DNA of 11,783 nt from Eubacteriales Family XIII. Incertae Sedis bacterium (GTDB lineage Bacteria; Bacillota; Clostridia; Peptostreptococcales; Anaerovoracaceae): assembly GCA_031278255.1 (NCBI GenBank), contig JAITKU010000172.1, forward strand, positions 1-11,783. The letters are read 5' to 3'. The position numbers and the translations under genes were made by a program. Position 1 is the stretch's first letter. Each line of letters starts with the position of its first letter. The notes under the pieces are model-generated. The model made no database searches. It saw only the letters and a list, made by a program, of their open reading frames with translations, and had not been told where the DNA came from. Positions 1 to 6,905 of this stretch are shown here, in pieces.

Positions 1-1517
1 CGCGCAATATGCTTCTGAGTACCAGCAACTATATGGAGGATCCCGGCTTCAAGATCAACTTGGCGTTTTCGTTCAACTATGGCTCCTATTTGGGATTCAA
101 CAAGGATGAAGCCTTGCTGCAGTCCATCGTCAGCAAAGCGCAGGCCTATGTGGATACCGACACCATAGCCGAACGGTGGAAAGAGCGCATTTTCGATTAC
201 AGCGGGACATTGGCGCAGCAACAGTCCATGTTCTTGCTGGGATTGTCCGCCATGCTTATCGCGATCATCGCGTTGCTCATCGTCATCATAAGCCGCAGAA
301 AACGAGCGAATATACTGCTGGAGAGAACCGTCATGGAGCGCACGGCGGCTCTGGAGGTTCAGACAAGGGCCGCGGAAGCGGCGGCGAAAGCAAAGAGCGA
401 TTTTCTGTCCAATATGAGTCATGAAATAAGGACGCCCCTCAACGCGATCATCGGCATGGCGGAGATCGCGGAAAAGGCCGCGGATATGTCCCGTATGCAG
501 TCCTGCAACGCCCGCATAAAGGAAGCTTCGAGGTATTTGCTGGGACTCGTGACGGATATCCTCGATATGTCGAAAATCGAGGCGGGTAAGATGGAACTGT
601 ATCTGCAGCCGTTTGCTCTTCCCGCAATCCTCGAACAGGCCAAGGATTTGTTCTCATCCCGCTGCAAGAGCAAAAACATCGATTTCAGGCTGATCTGCGA
701 TACCGTTCCGCCCTTTGTGAATTCAGACGAACAGCGTATTTTGCAGGTGCTTACGAATCTGCTTTCCAACGCCGTAAAATTTACGCCGGAGAACGGACGC
801 ATCGATTTCACCGTTCGCCAAATAGGGGAAACCGACGAGAAAGGCATCGCCGTATTGGAGTTTTCCGTGCGGGATACGGGTATCGGTATGTCCGATGCGC
901 AGCAGGAAAATCTGTTCCAAGCCTTTCAGCAGGGGGACAACAGCATTGCGGCAAGGTACGGCGGCACGGGCCTGGGCTTGACGATTTCAAAGCGCATCGT
1001 CAATCTGCTCGGCGGAGATATTCGCGTAAGCTCGACGCTCGGCGAGGGTTCCGCATTTACGGTTACGGTTCCGGCACAAGTCTGCGAGGCGCCGGAACGC
1101 GTTGACGGGGGCGCCGCGTCCGCAGAGGCTCTCAATTTTGCGGACAAAACGCTCCTGCTGGCGGAAGATATGGAGATAAACCGCGAAATTGTTTTGACGC
1201 TCTTGGCGCCGAGCGGTATACGCGTCATCGAGGCCGAGGACGGAAACGAAGCGGTCAAAAAATTCGAGCGGTTTTCGTCGGAGATAGACATCATTTTTAT
1301 GGATATAAAAATGCCCTTTATGGACGGCTTTGATACCACCGCCGCCATTCGCTCGAGCGGATTGCCGGGGGCCGACACCGTCCCCATTATCGCGCTGACG
1401 GCCAACGCGTTCCAAGAGGATATCAATAAGGCGTACGCGGTCGGGATGAATGACCACCTCAGTAAGCCCATTGATATTGACAAGGTATTTGCCGTGATGC
1501 GCAAATATCTTTCATAA
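1..1517 (+). CDS. Hybrid sensor histidine kinase/response regulator, 5' end cut by window edge
   Basis: The reading frame is open to the left edge (first full codon at 3), so the ATG at 9 is probably internal. Numbering from that ATG: residues 1-60 resemble the end of a family 3 periplasmic solute-binding domain (an aromatic YLGFNKDEALL stretch, then a TIAERWKE stretch). One membrane helix spans about 74-95 and is followed by basic residues. A coiled linker leads to the dimerisation/phosphoacceptor domain with SHEIRTPLN (His138). The ATPase domain has the N box (Asn254), DTGIGM (289-294) and YGGTGLGL (317-324). A C-terminal receiver domain has the acidic pair Glu386/Asp387, phosphoacceptor Asp432 in MDIKMPFMDG, Thr464 and Lys486. 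The likely role is to sense an extracellular small molecule through the binding domain and relay phosphate His to Asp. No DNA-binding output is present, so a further partner is expected elsewhere. The ligand is unknown, and the binding-domain assignment rests on a short remnant. Confidence 0.93.
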   Translation, partial: RNMLLSTSNYMEDPGFKINLAFSFNYGSYLGFNKDEALLQSIVSKAQAYVDTDTIAERWKERIFDYSGTLAQQQSMFLLGLSAMLIAIIALLIVIISRRKRANILLERTVMERTAALEVQTRAAEAAAKAKSDFLSNMSHEIRTPLNAIIGMAEIAEKAADMSRMQSCNARIKEASRYLLGLVTDILDMSKIEAGKMELYLQPFALPAILEQAKDLFSSRCKSKNIDFRLICDTVPPFVNSDEQRILQVLTNLLSNAVKFTPENGRIDFTVRQIGETDEKGIAVLEFSVRDTGIGMSDAQQENLFQAFQQGDNSIAARYGGTGLGLTISKRIVNLLGGDIRVSSTLGEGSAFTVTVPAQVCEAPERVDGGAASAEALNFADKTLLLAEDMEINREIVLTLLAPSGIRVIEAEDGNEAVKKFERFSSEIDIIFMDIKMPFMDGFDTTAAIRSSGLPGADTVPIIALTANAFQEDINKAYAVGMNDHLSKPIDIDKVFAVMRKYLS

Positions 1518-1553
1518 GGCATCAATCGCAGACAATGATCCGAGTCGCAGCCA

Positions 1554-1571
1554 TATCGGATTCCTCCGATA
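1554..1571. terminator. Hairpin downstream of the kinase gene, weak terminator candidate
   Basis: TATCGGA (1554-1560) and TCCGATA (1565-1571) form a perfect 7-bp stem around the loop TTCC, 37 bases after the kinase stop. No T-run follows on either strand, so it is not a canonical intrinsic terminator. It may be an mRNA 3'-end structure. Confidence 0.35.
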
Positions 1572-1678
1572 CTTGCGGTCCCGTTGCAAATGCGTAACTG
1601 CGGTTTCACGGGATATCGCGCGTTTCACGAATTACAGGAATTGTATCATACGTTCACACAATCCACAAGAAATTATTC

Positions 1679-1701
1679 CGGCGCCGGTGTTGAATGCGCC
1701 G
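1679..1701. repeat. Inverted repeat overlapping the -35 element
   Basis: CGGCGC (1679-1684) and GCGCCG (1696-1701) are perfect 6-bp arms spaced by 11 bp. The dyad encloses the -35 hexamer at 1690-1695. The size and placement are those of an operator for a dimeric regulator, but no regulator is identified and the arms are short and GC-rich, so chance is possible. Confidence 0.3.
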
Positions 1702-1718
1702 CCCCGCTGATGTATAAT
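1690..1718 (+). promoter_or_regulatory. SigA-type promoter for the P-loop/HAD/Nudix gene group
   Basis: TTGAAT at 1690-1695 and TATAAT at 1713-1718 are separated by exactly 17 bp. The -10 is a perfect consensus and the -35 matches 4 of 6. Transcription would start near 1725, giving a leader of about 110 nt before the ATG at 1836. The three downstream genes have no clear promoter of their own and probably share this one. Confidence 0.7.
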
Positions 1719-1835
1719 GAATATAAACGTAAGAAACAAGTGAGCGCCGTGCAATCGTTTTGTCAAATGACCCGCAATCGACGGACGGATTCGCGGCTTT
1801 CTCTCCCGCAAAGGCTGAAAGGTAGGTGATTCGCA

Positions 1836-2276
1836 ATGGTTAAGTTGATTGTCGGACCGAAAGGCACGGGCAAGACGAAGAGAATGATCGCGCTTGCCAA
1901 CGACCGCGCCGAAGAAAGCAACGGCAGCGTCATATTCATCAACAAAAATCAAAGACTGATGTACGATTTGAAGTATAAGATCCGCGTGGTCTGCATGGAC
2001 GACTACGAAGAGATCACAAACAGCGATACGTACATCGGTTTTATTTTTGGGATAATCAGTTCGGATCACGATATCGAGGCCGTCTTTATCGACAGCATAT
2101 TGAAACACGCGGATGTCGGCAAGGAGGATATACCCGAATTCCTCGACAGGCTGGCGAAGATATCCGAGAAGTATGAGATAGAGGTTATCGTCAGTCTGAG
2201 CGTGCAGCCGGAGGAGCTTGGCGGTGCCATTTCCCGTTTCACGGTGTTGAACGAAAAGGACCTCGCCGCGGGTTGA
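1836..2276 (+). CDS. Small P-loop ATPase-like protein of unknown role (family often labelled PilT-like)
   Basis: A 146-aa cytosolic protein. The N-terminus has a Walker A loop, GPKGTGKT (7-14), right after the first beta strand. A hydrophobic strand ending in Asp86 (AVFIDS) is a plausible Walker B. The length is much shorter than a true PilT retraction ATPase, and no PilT-specific His or Asp boxes are visible, so the common database label for this clostridial family is probably only a P-loop resemblance. The layout (P-loop, short helical middle, Walker B, then a second strand IEVIVSLS) suggests a stripped-down nucleotide-binding fold. The start ATG has an AGGTGA site six bases upstream and its own promoter. 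Its stop overlaps the TTG start of the following phosphatase, implying translational coupling. The function is not known to me. Confidence 0.85.
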   Translation: MVKLIVGPKGTGKTKRMIALANDRAEESNGSVIFINKNQRLMYDLKYKIRVVCMDDYEEITNSDTYIGFIFGIISSDHDIEAVFIDSILKHADVGKEDIPEFLDRLAKISEKYEIEVIVSLSVQPEELGGAISRFTVLNEKDLAAG

Positions 2277-2980
2277 CGGCGTCGCGGCGGATGCTCGTTT
2301 TCTGGGATATCGACGGCACGCTCATGTCCTGCGGAAGCGACGGGACCCGGGCGCTGAACCGGACGTTTCACGAATTGCACGGCGTGGAGGACGCGTTTCG
2401 GCGGGCGGGCATAGGCAACGCGCTCGATTTCACGATCCTGTCCCGTATCGTCGCGGAGTGCGGGATAGAGGACTTCGACCGGGAGGCTTTTGCGTCCCGC
2501 TACGTTTCCAATCTGGAGCGCATCCTCGCCGCGAACAAAAGCAAGCGCGTCATGCCCGGCGTCGCCGGGCTTTTGGAATACGTGCGCGGGCGCGCGGGCT
2601 GGGAGAACCTGCTCTTGACGAGCAATCTGCGGGCCGGCGCGGAGGCCAAGTTGCGTTCCGTCGGCCTGTGGTCCTATTTTGCGGATGTTCCTTACGGCGG
2701 CTTCGGGGACGCGCCGGGCGAGAAATGGGACGCGGCCGCCGCCGCGGTCTCCGCGGCCGCCGCGTTTTCGGACCGGCCGCCGGCGCCGTGCGACTGTCTT
2801 GTAATCGGCGACGGGGTCTACGATATCCGTTGCGCAAAACGCATCGGTGCGCGGCACATCGCCGTCGCGACGGGCTTCACGCCCGCGGAACTTCTGGCCG
2901 CGGAGGCGCCGGAATATCTGTTTGCGGACCTCGCGGACACGGCGCGCGTCATCGCGGCGATGAACGGCGCACCCGCGTAG
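2273..2980 (+). CDS. HAD-superfamily hydrolase, phosphoglycolate-phosphatase-like
   Basis: A 235-aa protein if started at TTG 2273, which overlaps the previous stop (TTGA) and has AAAGGA 12 bases upstream. The alternative ATG at 2291 gives 229 aa but has no ribosome binding site, so TTG is preferred. HAD motifs are complete: motif I DIDGT (nucleophile Asp12, acid/base Asp14), motif II LLTSN (Thr116), a candidate motif III Lys151, and motif IV IGDGVYD (Asp180, Asp184). The helical insert between motifs I and II (about 20-90) fits the cap of the HAD-IA phosphatase group, as in phosphoglycolate and beta-phosphoglucomutase-type enzymes. The substrate cannot be read from the sequence. Residues 152-165 form an alanine-rich stretch encoded by very GC-rich DNA. 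It sits between the P-loop and Nudix genes and is probably cotranscribed with them, perhaps in metabolite clean-up. Confidence 0.88.
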   Translation: MTASRRMLVFWDIDGTLMSCGSDGTRALNRTFHELHGVEDAFRRAGIGNALDFTILSRIVAECGIEDFDREAFASRYVSNLERILAANKSKRVMPGVAGLLEYVRGRAGWENLLLTSNLRAGAEAKLRSVGLWSYFADVPYGGFGDAPGEKWDAAAAAVSAAAAFSDRPPAPCDCLVIGDGVYDIRCAKRIGARHIAVATGFTPAELLAAEAPEYLFADLADTARVIAAMNGAPA

Positions 2981-2992
2981 AGAGAAGTATGT

Positions 2993-3622
2993 ATGAATAC
3001 GGTGAGGCTTTCGGATTTCAGGCGGGCGTTCGCGGACAGAACGCCGGGATCGCTTGACAGATACGATATGTACGCGGTGCTGGTTCCGCTCGTGGAACGG
3101 AACGGAGAGCTGTTTCTGCTCTATCAGCTGCGCGCCGAAACCCTGCGGCGGCAGCCCGGAGAGGTCGGCTTCCCGGGCGGCAAGGTTGAGCCTCGTGAAA
3201 CGCCTCTCGCGTGCGCGGTCCGCGAAACGGTTGAGGAACTCGGCATTCCGCGGGAGAGCATAGAGCTTATCGGCGAACTCGATCGCATCCACACCTACAG
3301 CGACTTCACGATGTACGCGTTCCCGGCGGCGGTCGCCGACACGGATTTCACGCGCTTTTTCAACCGCGCGGAGGTGCAGGAGGTGTTCTTGGTCCCCGTT
3401 TCGTTCTTCCTCGAAAACGAGCCCGAGATATATCGCTACGACGTGGCGCCGCAGGTCGGCGAGGATTTCCCCTACGACAGGATACAGCCCAAGGGGCCCT
3501 ACAGATGGCGCAAGGGCCGAACGACCGTGCCCATTTACAATTATGAGGGCCGCGCGATCTGGGGGCTGACGGGCCGCATTACGATGCAGCTCATAAATGT
3601 ATTGAAAAATTCTATGAAGTAA
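2993..3622 (+). CDS. Nudix hydrolase, CoA-pyrophosphatase type
   Basis: A 209-aa cytosolic protein with a perfect Nudix box: Gly63-x5-Glu69-x7-Arg77-Glu78-x2-Glu81-Glu82-x-Gly84, which binds the catalytic metal and cleaves nucleoside diphosphates linked to another group. Just before it, residues 49-63 read TLRRQPGEVGFPGGK, close to the LRxHxGEVxFPGG signature of the CoA-diphosphatase subfamily (NudL/YeaB-like). The likely reaction is therefore CoA or a derivative to 3',5'-ADP plus a phosphopantetheine. Histidine is replaced by Gln at the LRxH position (Gln54), so specificity may differ. The start ATG at 2993 has a weak AGAGAAG site. An earlier ATG at 2989 is in another frame and stops early. 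The gene follows the phosphatase by 12 bp. Subfamily confidence is moderate; fold confidence is high. Confidence 0.88.
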   Translation: MNTVRLSDFRRAFADRTPGSLDRYDMYAVLVPLVERNGELFLLYQLRAETLRRQPGEVGFPGGKVEPRETPLACAVRETVEELGIPRESIELIGELDRIHTYSDFTMYAFPAAVADTDFTRFFNRAEVQEVFLVPVSFFLENEPEIYRYDVAPQVGEDFPYDRIQPKGPYRWRKGRTTVPIYNYEGRAIWGLTGRITMQLINVLKNSMK

Positions 3623-3651
3623 TTGTCATCGGCGTCATAAGGTGATACAAT
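3623..3651 (+). promoter_or_regulatory. SigA-type promoter with extended -10 for radC and the mre cluster
   Basis: TTGTCA (3623-3628) starts on the base after the Nudix stop codon, and TACAAT (3646-3651) follows after a 17-bp spacer. TG at 3643-3644, one base before the -10, makes it an extended -10. Transcription would start near 3658, leaving about 100 nt of leader before radC. With no good promoter between radC and minD, this may drive the whole elongation cluster. Confidence 0.72.
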
Positions 3652-3717
3652 AAACTCCGTACCGGCAGAGAGTGAGGACAGCTTCGCAAGCGACGCGTCA
3701 AAGCCATATCGCCCGCA

Positions 3718-3740
3718 TGTTTTTTGTTGCGCAAAAAACA
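3718..3740. repeat. Perfect 9-bp inverted repeat just before the radC ribosome binding site
   Basis: TGTTTTTTG (3718-3726) and CAAAAAACA (3732-3740) are exact inverted arms around TTGCG. The dyad sits in the leader, ending five bases before the AGAGGGGA ribosome binding site. It could act as a protein-binding operator or as a weak A-U hairpin next to the site. No T-run follows on the plus strand, so it is not a standard attenuator. Confidence 0.5.
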
Positions 3741-3756
3741 GCAGAGAGGGGAATGT

Positions 3757-4437
3757 ATGACTTTGATGAAAGAAATGCCGGAACTTGAACGACCCAGAGA
3801 AAAGATGATGCTCCTCGGCGCGCACACGCTTTCCAATGCGGAATTGCTGGCCGTGCTGCTCGGTACGGGCACCCGCTCGCTGTCCGCGACCGACTTGGCG
3901 GAGAGGATCCTGTCCATGACGCCGGACGGCATAGGCTATCTGTCGGAATGTATGCCCGATGAGTTGGCGCGACTGTCCGGCGTCGGCCTCGCGAAAGCCT
4001 GCCGCATAAGGGCGGCGGTCGAACTGGGCCGGCGGCTCGCGACGCATCCGAAACGCAGGCGTATCCACGTCAGTTCGCCGCAGGCGATGGCGGAGCTTTT
4101 TTTAGAAAATATGCGGCATTTGACGCAGGAATGCTTCAGGATCGTGCTTTTGAATGTCAAGAATGAGATTGTGGCGATGGAGGAGATTTCCGTCGGGAAC
4201 ATCAATTCCTCGCTTGCCGAACCGCGCGAGGTGTTTCGGCCCGCGATAAGGCGGAGCGCCGCTTCGCTCATCCTCGCGCACAACCACCCGAGCGGCAACC
4301 CGGAACCGAGCGACGCCGACATTCAGGCGACGAAGCGATTGATCCTCGCGGGTGAAATTCTGGGAATAAAGGTGATCGACCACATCGTTATAGGCGACGG
4401 CGCCTTTATCAGTATGCGCCAAGACCGGCTGTTGTGA
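3757..4437 (+). CDS. radC: RadC family JAB-domain protein
   Basis: The start at ATG 3757 gives 226 aa, the normal RadC length. It has a strong site (AGAGGGGA, 5-base spacing from the last G), which the upstream in-frame ATG at 3724 lacks. Residues 1-90 form the N-terminal helical part with a helix-hairpin-helix-like element (LSGVGLAKA, about 73-81). The C-terminal JAB/MPN domain carries the metal motif His175-Asn-His177-x10-Asp188 within AHNHPSGNPEPSDAD, so the metal site is intact. Despite the old DNA-repair name, the role of RadC proteins is unsettled; the JAB fold suggests metal-dependent hydrolysis. It lies directly upstream of mreB, a conserved neighbour pair in clostridia and many other bacteria, with 68 bp between them. 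Confidence 0.95.
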   Translation: MTLMKEMPELERPREKMMLLGAHTLSNAELLAVLLGTGTRSLSATDLAERILSMTPDGIGYLSECMPDELARLSGVGLAKACRIRAAVELGRRLATHPKRRRIHVSSPQAMAELFLENMRHLTQECFRIVLLNVKNEIVAMEEISVGNINSSLAEPREVFRPAIRRSAASLILAHNHPSGNPEPSDADIQATKRLILAGEILGIKVIDHIVIGDGAFISMRQDRLL

Positions 4438-4505
4438 ACCCGCCGCGCGGGACCCGGCGAAACCGGCGCAAGGCGGCGTCAACCAAGGGACAATAAGGAC
4501 GAAAA

Positions 4506-5543
4506 ATGCTGTTTAATAAAGACATCGGAATCGATCTCGGCACCGCCAATACGCTGATCTACATAAAAGGCAAGGGCATCGTGGTCAACCAGCCCTCCGT
4601 AATCGCCGTCGATACAGGTCTGCGCAAGATATTGGCCGTGGGGCGCGAGGCGAAGAATATGATCGGCAAGACGCCCGAACACATCAAGGTCGTGCGGCCC
4701 CTGCAGGACGGCGTCATTTCGGATTTCGAGATGACGGCGAACATGTTGCGGGTGTTTCTGAAAGGTATCTTGGACGGCACGGGGCTTTTGACGCGCATAC
4801 GCATCGTGGTCGGCGTGCCCTCGGGCGTCACGGAGGTGGAGAAGCGCGCCGTGGAAGAGGTGATCCGGCAGATGGGCGCGCGGGACGTGTTCATACTCGA
4901 CGAGCCGATGGCGGCCGCGATCGGCTGCGGCTTGCCGGTGGACGATCCCATGGGCTGCATGATCGCCGATATAGGCGGCGGGACCTCGGACATCGCGGTG
5001 ATCGCCCTCGGCGGTATCGTTACGAGTACCTCCCTGCGCCACGCGGGCGACAAGCTGAACGAGGCCATCATCGCGTATATGCGGCGCTCCTACGATCTGC
5101 TTATCGGCGATCGGACCGCGGAGGAATTGAAGATCGCGATCGGTTGCGCCTATATCGACGACGGCGCGGAAGAGGAAGAAAAGCTGCTCTATCTCGACGC
5201 CAAGGGGCGCGATATCATCACGGGACTGCCCAAGATCATCAAGGTGTCGTCCAAGGAGATACACGAGGCCTTGGAGGAACCCATAGGCGTGATCATAGAC
5301 GGCGTCAAGAACACCCTGGAGCATACGCCGCCCGAACTCGCGGCCGACATCGTGAGCCACGGCATGGTGCTGTCCGGCGGAGGCGGCCTGATTCGCGGGC
5401 TGGACAAGCTGATCACGCGGCATACGGGTCTGCAGGTGTTCATCGCCGAAAACGCGCTGGAAGCCGTAGCGGAGGGTACGGGCAAGAGTTTGAAAAATAT
5501 TGAAAAATTGGAGCGATATTCCAGCAAGAAGCTGTTGAAATAG
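4506..5543 (+). CDS. mreB: Rod-shape-determining actin-like protein MreB
   Basis: The 345-aa length is typical of MreB. It carries the actin-fold nucleotide motifs: phosphate 1 IGIDLGTANT (7-16), connect 1 around VPSGVTEVEKRA (104-115), LDEPMAAAIG (131-140) with the candidate catalytic Glu133, phosphate 2 DIGGGTSDIAV (155-165), and the adenosine motif LSGGGGLIRGLD (289-300). The protein polymerises into membrane-bound antiparallel filaments that orient lateral wall synthesis. The N-terminus MLFNKDIG has a Phe-Asn-Lys hydrophobic start but no long amphipathic helix, as in Gram-positive MreB proteins that use a membrane loop. AAGGA lies six bases before the start. It is followed 10 bp later by mreC. 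It cannot be told apart from an Mbl paralogue by sequence alone, but the mreBCD context supports MreB. Confidence 0.97.
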   Translation: MLFNKDIGIDLGTANTLIYIKGKGIVVNQPSVIAVDTGLRKILAVGREAKNMIGKTPEHIKVVRPLQDGVISDFEMTANMLRVFLKGILDGTGLLTRIRIVVGVPSGVTEVEKRAVEEVIRQMGARDVFILDEPMAAAIGCGLPVDDPMGCMIADIGGGTSDIAVIALGGIVTSTSLRHAGDKLNEAIIAYMRRSYDLLIGDRTAEELKIAIGCAYIDDGAEEEEKLLYLDAKGRDIITGLPKIIKVSSKEIHEALEEPIGVIIDGVKNTLEHTPPELAADIVSHGMVLSGGGGLIRGLDKLITRHTGLQVFIAENALEAVAEGTGKSLKNIEKLERYSSKKLLK

Positions 5544-5553
5544 GGTAGCGGCT

Positions 5554-6375
5554 ATGAGATGGATACGAAAGCACACCGGAGCAAGCACGATCATCGCGGT
5601 TTTCGCCGCCTTGCTCATTCTTGTTCTTGTTTCTTATCAGACCTTTGGAGAAAGCAACGTCCTCGGCAGGGCGGCCGGTCGCGCGATCGGCTGGATACAG
5701 ACGCCCTTTGCGCAGGCGGCGCGCTTTCTGGATGCGCGTTTTTCCGCCTATGTGCGCGCAAACGAACTCGTGCGGGAGAACGAGGAGCTTAGGACGCGCG
5801 TTGCGGAACTCGAACGCGAATTGAATGAATCGCGGCTTTCGGACGCGGACCTTTCCGATCTCAAAAAGCTGTCCGAAGCCTTGAATTACGCCGATCTCGG
5901 GGATGATTACGAACGCGTCACCGCGGATGTGATCGGCCTCGACGGTTCGAGCGGCTTCAATATCTTCACGATCAACGTGGGATCGAGGGACGGCGTGTCG
6001 AGCGATTCCGTGGTAATCGACGGCGACGGTCTGATCGGACGCGTAATGACGGTCAGCGAGAACGCGGCCAAGGTGATTTCGATCATAGACGAAACCAACA
6101 AGGTGGGCTTTCAGGTATTTCGGAACCTCGAATGGCTCGGCATGTTGCACGGCGACGGCAACGGCAAACTTACGGGCTATATGCTGGACGAAACCGCCGC
6201 GGTGCGGGAGGGCGATCGGCTCGTCACCTCCGTGATCGGCGGCTTCTATCCGCCGGGGATTACGATCGGCAAGGTGACGAGCGTCGAGTGGACCCACGAT
6301 TCGCCGCTCAAGACGGTGCATGTGGAAGCCGCGGTGTATTTCAAGAGCATTCGCAAGGTGACGGTGCTGCTGTGA
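5554..6375 (+). CDS. mreC: Rod-shape-determining protein MreC
   Basis: A 273-aa bitopic membrane protein. A short basic cytoplasmic start (MRWIRKH) precedes a membrane helix at about 12-28. A charged heptad-like coiled coil covers about 64-112 (RENEELRTRVAELERELNES). The extracellular double beta-barrel region runs from about 120 to the end, with the family signatures GLIGRV (159-164) and the GGFYPPGITIGKV stretch (229-241). It bridges MreB, MreD and the PBP2/RodA synthase outside the membrane and is thought to activate PBP2 by direct contact. The start ATG follows GGGTAG with five bases between. Its stop overlaps the mreD GTG start (GTGA), so mreD translation is probably coupled. Length and layout are standard, with no sign of damage. 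Confidence 0.95.
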   Translation: MRWIRKHTGASTIIAVFAALLILVLVSYQTFGESNVLGRAAGRAIGWIQTPFAQAARFLDARFSAYVRANELVRENEELRTRVAELERELNESRLSDADLSDLKKLSEALNYADLGDDYERVTADVIGLDGSSGFNIFTINVGSRDGVSSDSVVIDGDGLIGRVMTVSENAAKVISIIDETNKVGFQVFRNLEWLGMLHGDGNGKLTGYMLDETAAVREGDRLVTSVIGGFYPPGITIGKVTSVEWTHDSPLKTVHVEAAVYFKSIRKVTVLL

Positions 6376-6905
6376 GACTGCGTTACGCGATCCCGATCTT
6401 CTTGCTCGCCTTTGTCGTGCAGTCCGCCGTATTGCGCTGTATCGCGATATACGGCATTTCCCCGAATATCCTGCTCTGCCTCGTGATCGTGTTCGCTTTC
6501 CTGTACGATGAGCCTTTCGGCGTCGTGTTCGGCATAATCTTCGGTATCCTTTGGGATATCGAGTTCGGTCTGTACGTCGGCGTTTCCGCCGTGTCGCAGA
6601 CGGCGGCGGCCTTGGCGGTGATGCAGATCAAGCGGTATCTGAACCATGAACTTCTATTGCCCGCCTTGGCGGCCGGGCTGGCCGGCGCGGTTTTGAACAA
6701 CGCCGTTTACTGGGGCCTCTACAAGCTGACGGGGATACCGCACACGCTGCTTTACATACTCGGGATGCAGCCGGTGTTGCTTGCGTACAATCTGCTGTTC
6801 GTGATGCTCTTCCATCTGATACTCCGCCGAGGGGTTATCCGGCACAGAAAGGACCGCGAGTACAAGGGCGGCTTCAAGGAGGCGAAAGGTTTTATAATGA
6901 AATGA
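6372..6905 (+). CDS. mreD: Rod-shape-determining membrane protein MreD
   Basis: I place the start at GTG 6372, overlapping the mreC stop by 4 bp, with AAGGTGA ten bases upstream. This gives 177 aa, the usual MreD size; the frame is open further left, but that part is out-of-frame mreC. Hydrophobic helices lie at about 6-22, 30-47, 50-68, 72-87, 95-117 and 130-151, so five or six membrane passes. The family motif of small residues with Asp, FGIIFGILWDIEFGLYVG (53-70, Asp62), is clear. The C-terminus is basic (RHRKDREYKGG) and probably cytoplasmic. MreD sits with MreC in the elongation complex and modulates it. It overlaps the next gene as ATGA at 6902-6905. Confidence 0.93.
   Translation: MRLRYAIPIFLLAFVVQSAVLRCIAIYGISPNILLCLVIVFAFLYDEPFGVVFGIIFGILWDIEFGLYVGVSAVSQTAAALAVMQIKRYLNHELLLPALAAGLAGAVLNNAVYWGLYKLTGIPHTLLYILGMQPVLLAYNLLFVMLFHLILRRGVIRHRKDREYKGGFKEAKGFIMK

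Larger units (their letters stand above)
1518..1835. other. 318-bp gene-free stretch between the kinase and the P-loop gene
   Basis: No convincing gene is seen. The open frame at 1584-1829 lacks a ribosome binding site and has no recognisable composition. The stretch holds a hairpin after the kinase stop (1554-1571), a promoter (1690-1718) overlapped by an inverted repeat (1679-1701), and a leader of about 110 nt. The leader contains an imperfect stem (CCGCAATC near 1781 against GATT-C-GCGG near 1797, one bulged base). An AGGTGA ribosome binding site lies six bases before the ATG at 1836. Confidence 0.7.

Noticed and set aside
1584..1829. Possible 81-aa small gene before the P-loop gene
   Set aside because: It has no ribosome binding site, spans the promoter at 1690-1718 and has no protein-like pattern.
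2732..2760. Two GCGGCCGC palindromes 13 bp apart that could form a strong hairpin inside the phosphatase gene
   Set aside because: They encode the alanine-rich run at residues 152-165 and are explained by GC-rich alanine codons.
4439..4451. CCCGC-CGC-GCGGG hairpin between radC and mreB as a terminator
   Set aside because: The stem is only 5 bp, no T-run follows, and mreB lacks a promoter of its own, so readthrough is expected.
6893..6898. TATAAT before the PBP2 start as a separate promoter
   Set aside because: No -35-like hexamer lies 16-18 bp upstream; it comes from the mreD codons for Phe-Ile-Met.
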